From Tubiluchus corallicola (taxonomy: Eukaryota > Priapulida > Priapulimorpha > Priapulimorphida > Tubiluchidae), in the NCBI GenBank assembly GCA_030141605.1, contig JAQGDQ010000106.1, forward strand, positions 62,001-126,000: 64,000 nucleotides of DNA. The letters are read 5' to 3'. The notes below the pieces were generated by a model that saw only the letters and a program-made list of their open reading frames with translations, was not told the DNA's origin and ran no database searches. Each line of letters opens with the position of its first letter. Position 1 is the stretch's first letter. A program made the translations under genes and the position numbers. Positions 61,200 through 64,000 of this stretch are shown here, in pieces.

Positions 61200-62595
61200 C
61201 GTTTCACCAAGAAGATGTTTTTTGCAGTTTGAGTGTCACTGGCATTCTCGTCTTTATTAGAAGCAAAACTTATATTATTTTAGTCCGTTAAAAACATGCC
61301 TTTACACATGGAGTGCTCAACATTAGCTCAAAAAAGATTTGTCAACGTGATGAGAGCGACAAACATTTGGCCTGGTACATTTCTTCCTTAGAAGCTTTCA
61401 GAAATGAAATACATGTAACCTGTCATTTGTGATATTTCATTTATCACCTTACAAATAAACTGAGAAGATTTTGAGCTGTATATCTAAACTGACAAAAACT
61501 TATTTCGGTTTACGTTGTAACTGGAAATGAAATGTAGCATGAGATGCATTGTGGAATGAGAAGGTGAATAGCTAAGTGACATGTTTATGCTAGTAGGTAC
61601 ATGTTTATCGACAGTCAGCCTAAGTTAAGAAACTTGAAGCCTGATTAGTGAATGGGTTGGTGATCGCTGGGTTCGATATTCTTCAGAACGGTTTCAGTCA
61701 TACTCTTCTGCTGTACACCCCTCTGTGGTTGTTTACAATATTAAAACAGGATGTGCACACAAACAAACACACAATTTTGCCTGTCCTGTTTGTCCTCTTA
61801 GAAGGGTGATTTTTGATACGCAGCCATTTACATCGAGTAGGACATGTGTTGAGTGACGGAATTCAGCTTGCAGGATACCATTTGAACCATATTATAAAAG
61901 AATAAATAAAAATCACGCCGTCAGTGAAATCACAAATTGGTCAATCCTGTGCAGTTTGAATTTTTACATTTAAAATGTATCGAAGAGGAAAGCTTCTGTT
62001 GCTGACTTCGATGATGTTATTGATAACTTTTCATGGTCACCATTTCAATCATGTTGACCTTTGCCATCGTCATTATTGTAGCTCCCAACCTTACATTACC
62101 TCTTATTTTTCCAGTTGTACAACTGCTTATCCGAAAGTTTATGAATTCGAAGTACTTACTAAAAGTAGCTACTTTTGCATCACTTACTGCATTTACAAGG
62201 GCATAAAATAGTTAAATTGCACATCAGCCTCTTTAATACTTTTATCAAAGGATTCTAATGGAACACTATGTTGAAGATAGTAGAAAAAGCAGGTCCAGAC
62301 AATACATTAATTCTAGTAGCTTAACATTTACAATCGCATAATATGTAATATATTGCCAGACAACAGTTTTTAACAATCTGAGAAAAATTATAGTAAAAAT
62401 AACTAAATAAGCCATATAGTATTAAATTCTTAGCCACATGAAATTTTTTTGTGAAGGATCAATCCATTTTTTGATAAGTTTTATTTTGTAGTATTTTGTA
62501 ATGATTAATGTGTATATTCTGCTAAATGTAATCTTTTATCTGACAAATTTTATTTATTATTGATTCAAAGTTTTAATATTATTTTTTGCCTTATT
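61200..62595. other. Upstream region of the SLC16-like gene
   Basis: No exon series is supported. The open frame at 61975-62211 has a hydrophobic start but no homology I recognise and no splice support. A likely 3' splice site (TTTTTTGCCTTATTTTTAG) ends at 62600, just before the SLC16-like start codon, so the 5' UTR is probably spliced and the promoter lies further upstream. Confidence 0.4.
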
Positions 62596-62615
62596 TTTAG
62601 ATTTTCATTGATACC

Positions 62616-62636
62616 ATGGAAGTTAAGAAACACTGA
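62616..62636 (+). promoter_or_regulatory. Upstream ORF (6 codons) before the SLC16-like start
   Basis: ATACCATGG gives an ATG in good context at 62616, followed by five codons and TGA at 62634-62636. It is in frame with, and 12 bp before, the main ATG at 62649. If transcribed it would act as a small upstream ORF that could reduce translation of the transporter. Confidence 0.45.
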
Positions 62637-62648
62637 ACTGACATAAGA

Positions 62649-62844
62649 ATGGCACGTTTGTATCGTCAGGATGGCGGGTGGGCATGGATGGTTCTCATCT
62701 CCTGCTTCATTGGACACATCATATTCATTGGCATGTCTTTCTCATATGGTGTTTACTTTGTCATTTTTCGAGATCACTTCGGCAGTGCGGCAAGTCTTAC
62801 TTCATGGGTTGGTTCTCTTAATACTGGCTTGCTGTTTGGAGCAG
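62649..62844 (+). CDS. SLC16/monocarboxylate-transporter-like protein, first coding exon (partial)
   Basis: The exon encodes MARLYRQDGGWAWMVLISCF, then a first transmembrane helix, SYGVYFVIFRDHFG, SLTSWVGSLNTGLLFGAG, and a GTAGGC donor after 62844. DGGWGWxV followed by a helix and a SxGVxFxxF segment is the hallmark of TM1 in SLC16 proton-coupled monocarboxylate transporters (major facilitator superfamily, 12 helices, plasma membrane). SLTSWVGSL matches the start of TM2 (SxxSWIxSI). The remaining helices lie beyond the window or in exons not identified. A possible acceptor at 63676 (GGCTCGGAATAAC) gives no SLC16-like sequence and is not included. Confidence 0.85.
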
Positions 62845-64000
62845 GTAGGCATTTTTGCCAGTTTTTATTAACATAATTTGTTTGCTGTAGCTATGTTGAA
62901 AGTTTTCAGAAATTGCTGACATGTGTGCAAGTGAATTTTCTTCTTAGACATGGTGTTTGAAGTAACATGTCACATTTTTTGCAAACTATAATATTGCAGG
63001 TCTTTGCTTTCAGTTGAAAACTGATACAGCTTTAGACCACTTAAATTGTCATTTCAATACCCCAAGAATGATACTTAGTTGGTTACCACAGCAGTTAATA
63101 TTAGTTCATCCGTCTTCATTAGTGTGTAGAGCATTTAAAAAATGTGCAGCTTGGAGTAAAAAATACGACACTAGGCACTGATGGTATGTTTTTTTGTTAC
63201 TTTTAACCTGCTATTTTGCTTAAAGAGGAAGCTTGGACATAGTCGTCAGAGCCAGAATTATGAAAGCTGATTGCCTTACAGTTGAAAAATGTTTCAAATT
63301 ACATGTATATTCCAATGCTTTTATCCATCTGGACAGGGGCTACAATTTAATGTTTGGTTACTTGTATGTATATATATATATTAAATTGCTACATTGTGTT
63401 GCAGCTAGGTAAGAACTAACCTCAACTATGCCACATACTAATCAAAATTGAAAAAAAGATTAATGTACATTGTTAAAAATATATTTTATACGTAGTGTAG
63501 TTATGGAATGTTGGTGATTATAAATGCTTAAATTGCATTGCTAATTAAAATGTGCAACAACCATTGTATGACTTATTTTTAAGTTATTTGTTACTCCCAA
63601 ATAAGAAATTTCAATAATATAGACTGTCACGTTCTTAGGAGATATTTAAGTTTGCAATCTTTTTCTTCAATCCCAGGGCTCGGAATAACATTTGGTACTC
63701 TGCCGGAAACTCAGCTGAAAATAACTTTCTTGACAGCACTTCCTGTGTAAGAATGTTTTAACCGATGTGCTGAAAAAATGGCTTGTCTGCTGAGTTAAGC
63801 TAGCTATTGCTGTTTTTATCATTTTATTTTATATCACACTGTAACTGCCTGCTGTAAAAATTTTGCAAAAAAAGAATTTATTGTTGACACGTTGACAAAG
63901 TTTCAACTACCAGCATGTTCTATTTAGCCTGGTAGTTTGGCTCCTCCTCTCTTCTCTTTGTAGGTATTGTAAGCTAGGCAACTGCAGCTAAGAGGCTAAG
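62845..64000 (+). other. Intron 1 of the SLC16-like gene, to window end
   Basis: AT-rich, with a short (TA)n run near 63370. I saw no exon encoding the expected rest of TM2 or TM3. A TTCTTCAATCCCAG acceptor-like site near 63675 opens a short frame that stops at 63750 and lacks family similarity. Confidence 0.45.

Noticed and set aside
61640-61690. tRNA-like GGGTTCGAT element
   Set aside because: No acceptor, D-arm or anticodon stem can be formed around it.
61975-62211. Secreted or membrane small protein (78 aa, hydrophobic N-terminus)
   Set aside because: A single short frame rich in His and Cys from AT-rich codons, with no homology or transcript signals; left unannotated.
63676-63750. Second exon of the SLC16-like gene
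   Set aside because: There is a decent acceptor, but the peptide (GLGITFGTLPETQLK) does not resemble SLC16 TM2-TM3 and stops quickly.

Overview
This is a stretch of intron-rich, AT-rich nuclear DNA from an invertebrate animal. The evidence is GT-AG introns of about 0.1 to 4 kb, an integrin-linked parvin gene, a CREB3/OASIS-type bZIP gene, non-LTR retrotransposons and MITEs. The sequence does not fix the phylum; a sponge or another early-branching or marine invertebrate would fit, but that is inference. No tRNA, rRNA or CRISPR array was seen. Most long open frames lie in introns or repeats and do not code.

Layout. 1-800: a MITE-like element, then a decayed LINE 3' end. 835-26814 (+): a complete LRPPRC orthologue (mitochondrial PPR protein) in about 32 exons, rebuilt here exon by exon with consistent phase; only the exon 1/2 junction is unresolved. 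Its introns hold microsatellites, degenerate tandem repeats and an inverted pair of ~500-bp elements that brackets two exons. 26.9-36.2 kb: intergenic, with repeats and a perfect hairpin. 36219-44121 (+): a CREB3-like (OASIS family) bZIP gene in seven clear exons with an unresolved 3' end; its introns hold a 760-bp exact tandem duplication and a palindromic MITE. 47023-55649 (-): a complete 11-exon parvin gene (364 aa, two CH domains) including a 20-nt microexon, with a pogo/Tigger-like MITE in one intron. 56247-58446 (+) and 58618-60345 (-): two different 5'-truncated non-LTR retrotransposons arranged tail to tail. 60603-61198 (-): an unrecognised, frameshifted coding remnant. 62649-62844 (+): the first coding exon of an SLC16/monocarboxylate-transporter-like gene that runs off the window.

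The host genes have unrelated jobs: mitochondrial mRNA stability, ER-stress-type transcription, integrin adhesion and membrane transport. Their adjacency shows no functional cluster. I found no convincing new multi-gene system. The points most worth checking are the OASIS-type factor with no visible transmembrane segment, the exon-bracketing inverted repeats in LRPPRC, the parvin microexon with a nearby stop-containing exon candidate, and the unknown remnant at 60.6-61.2 kb.
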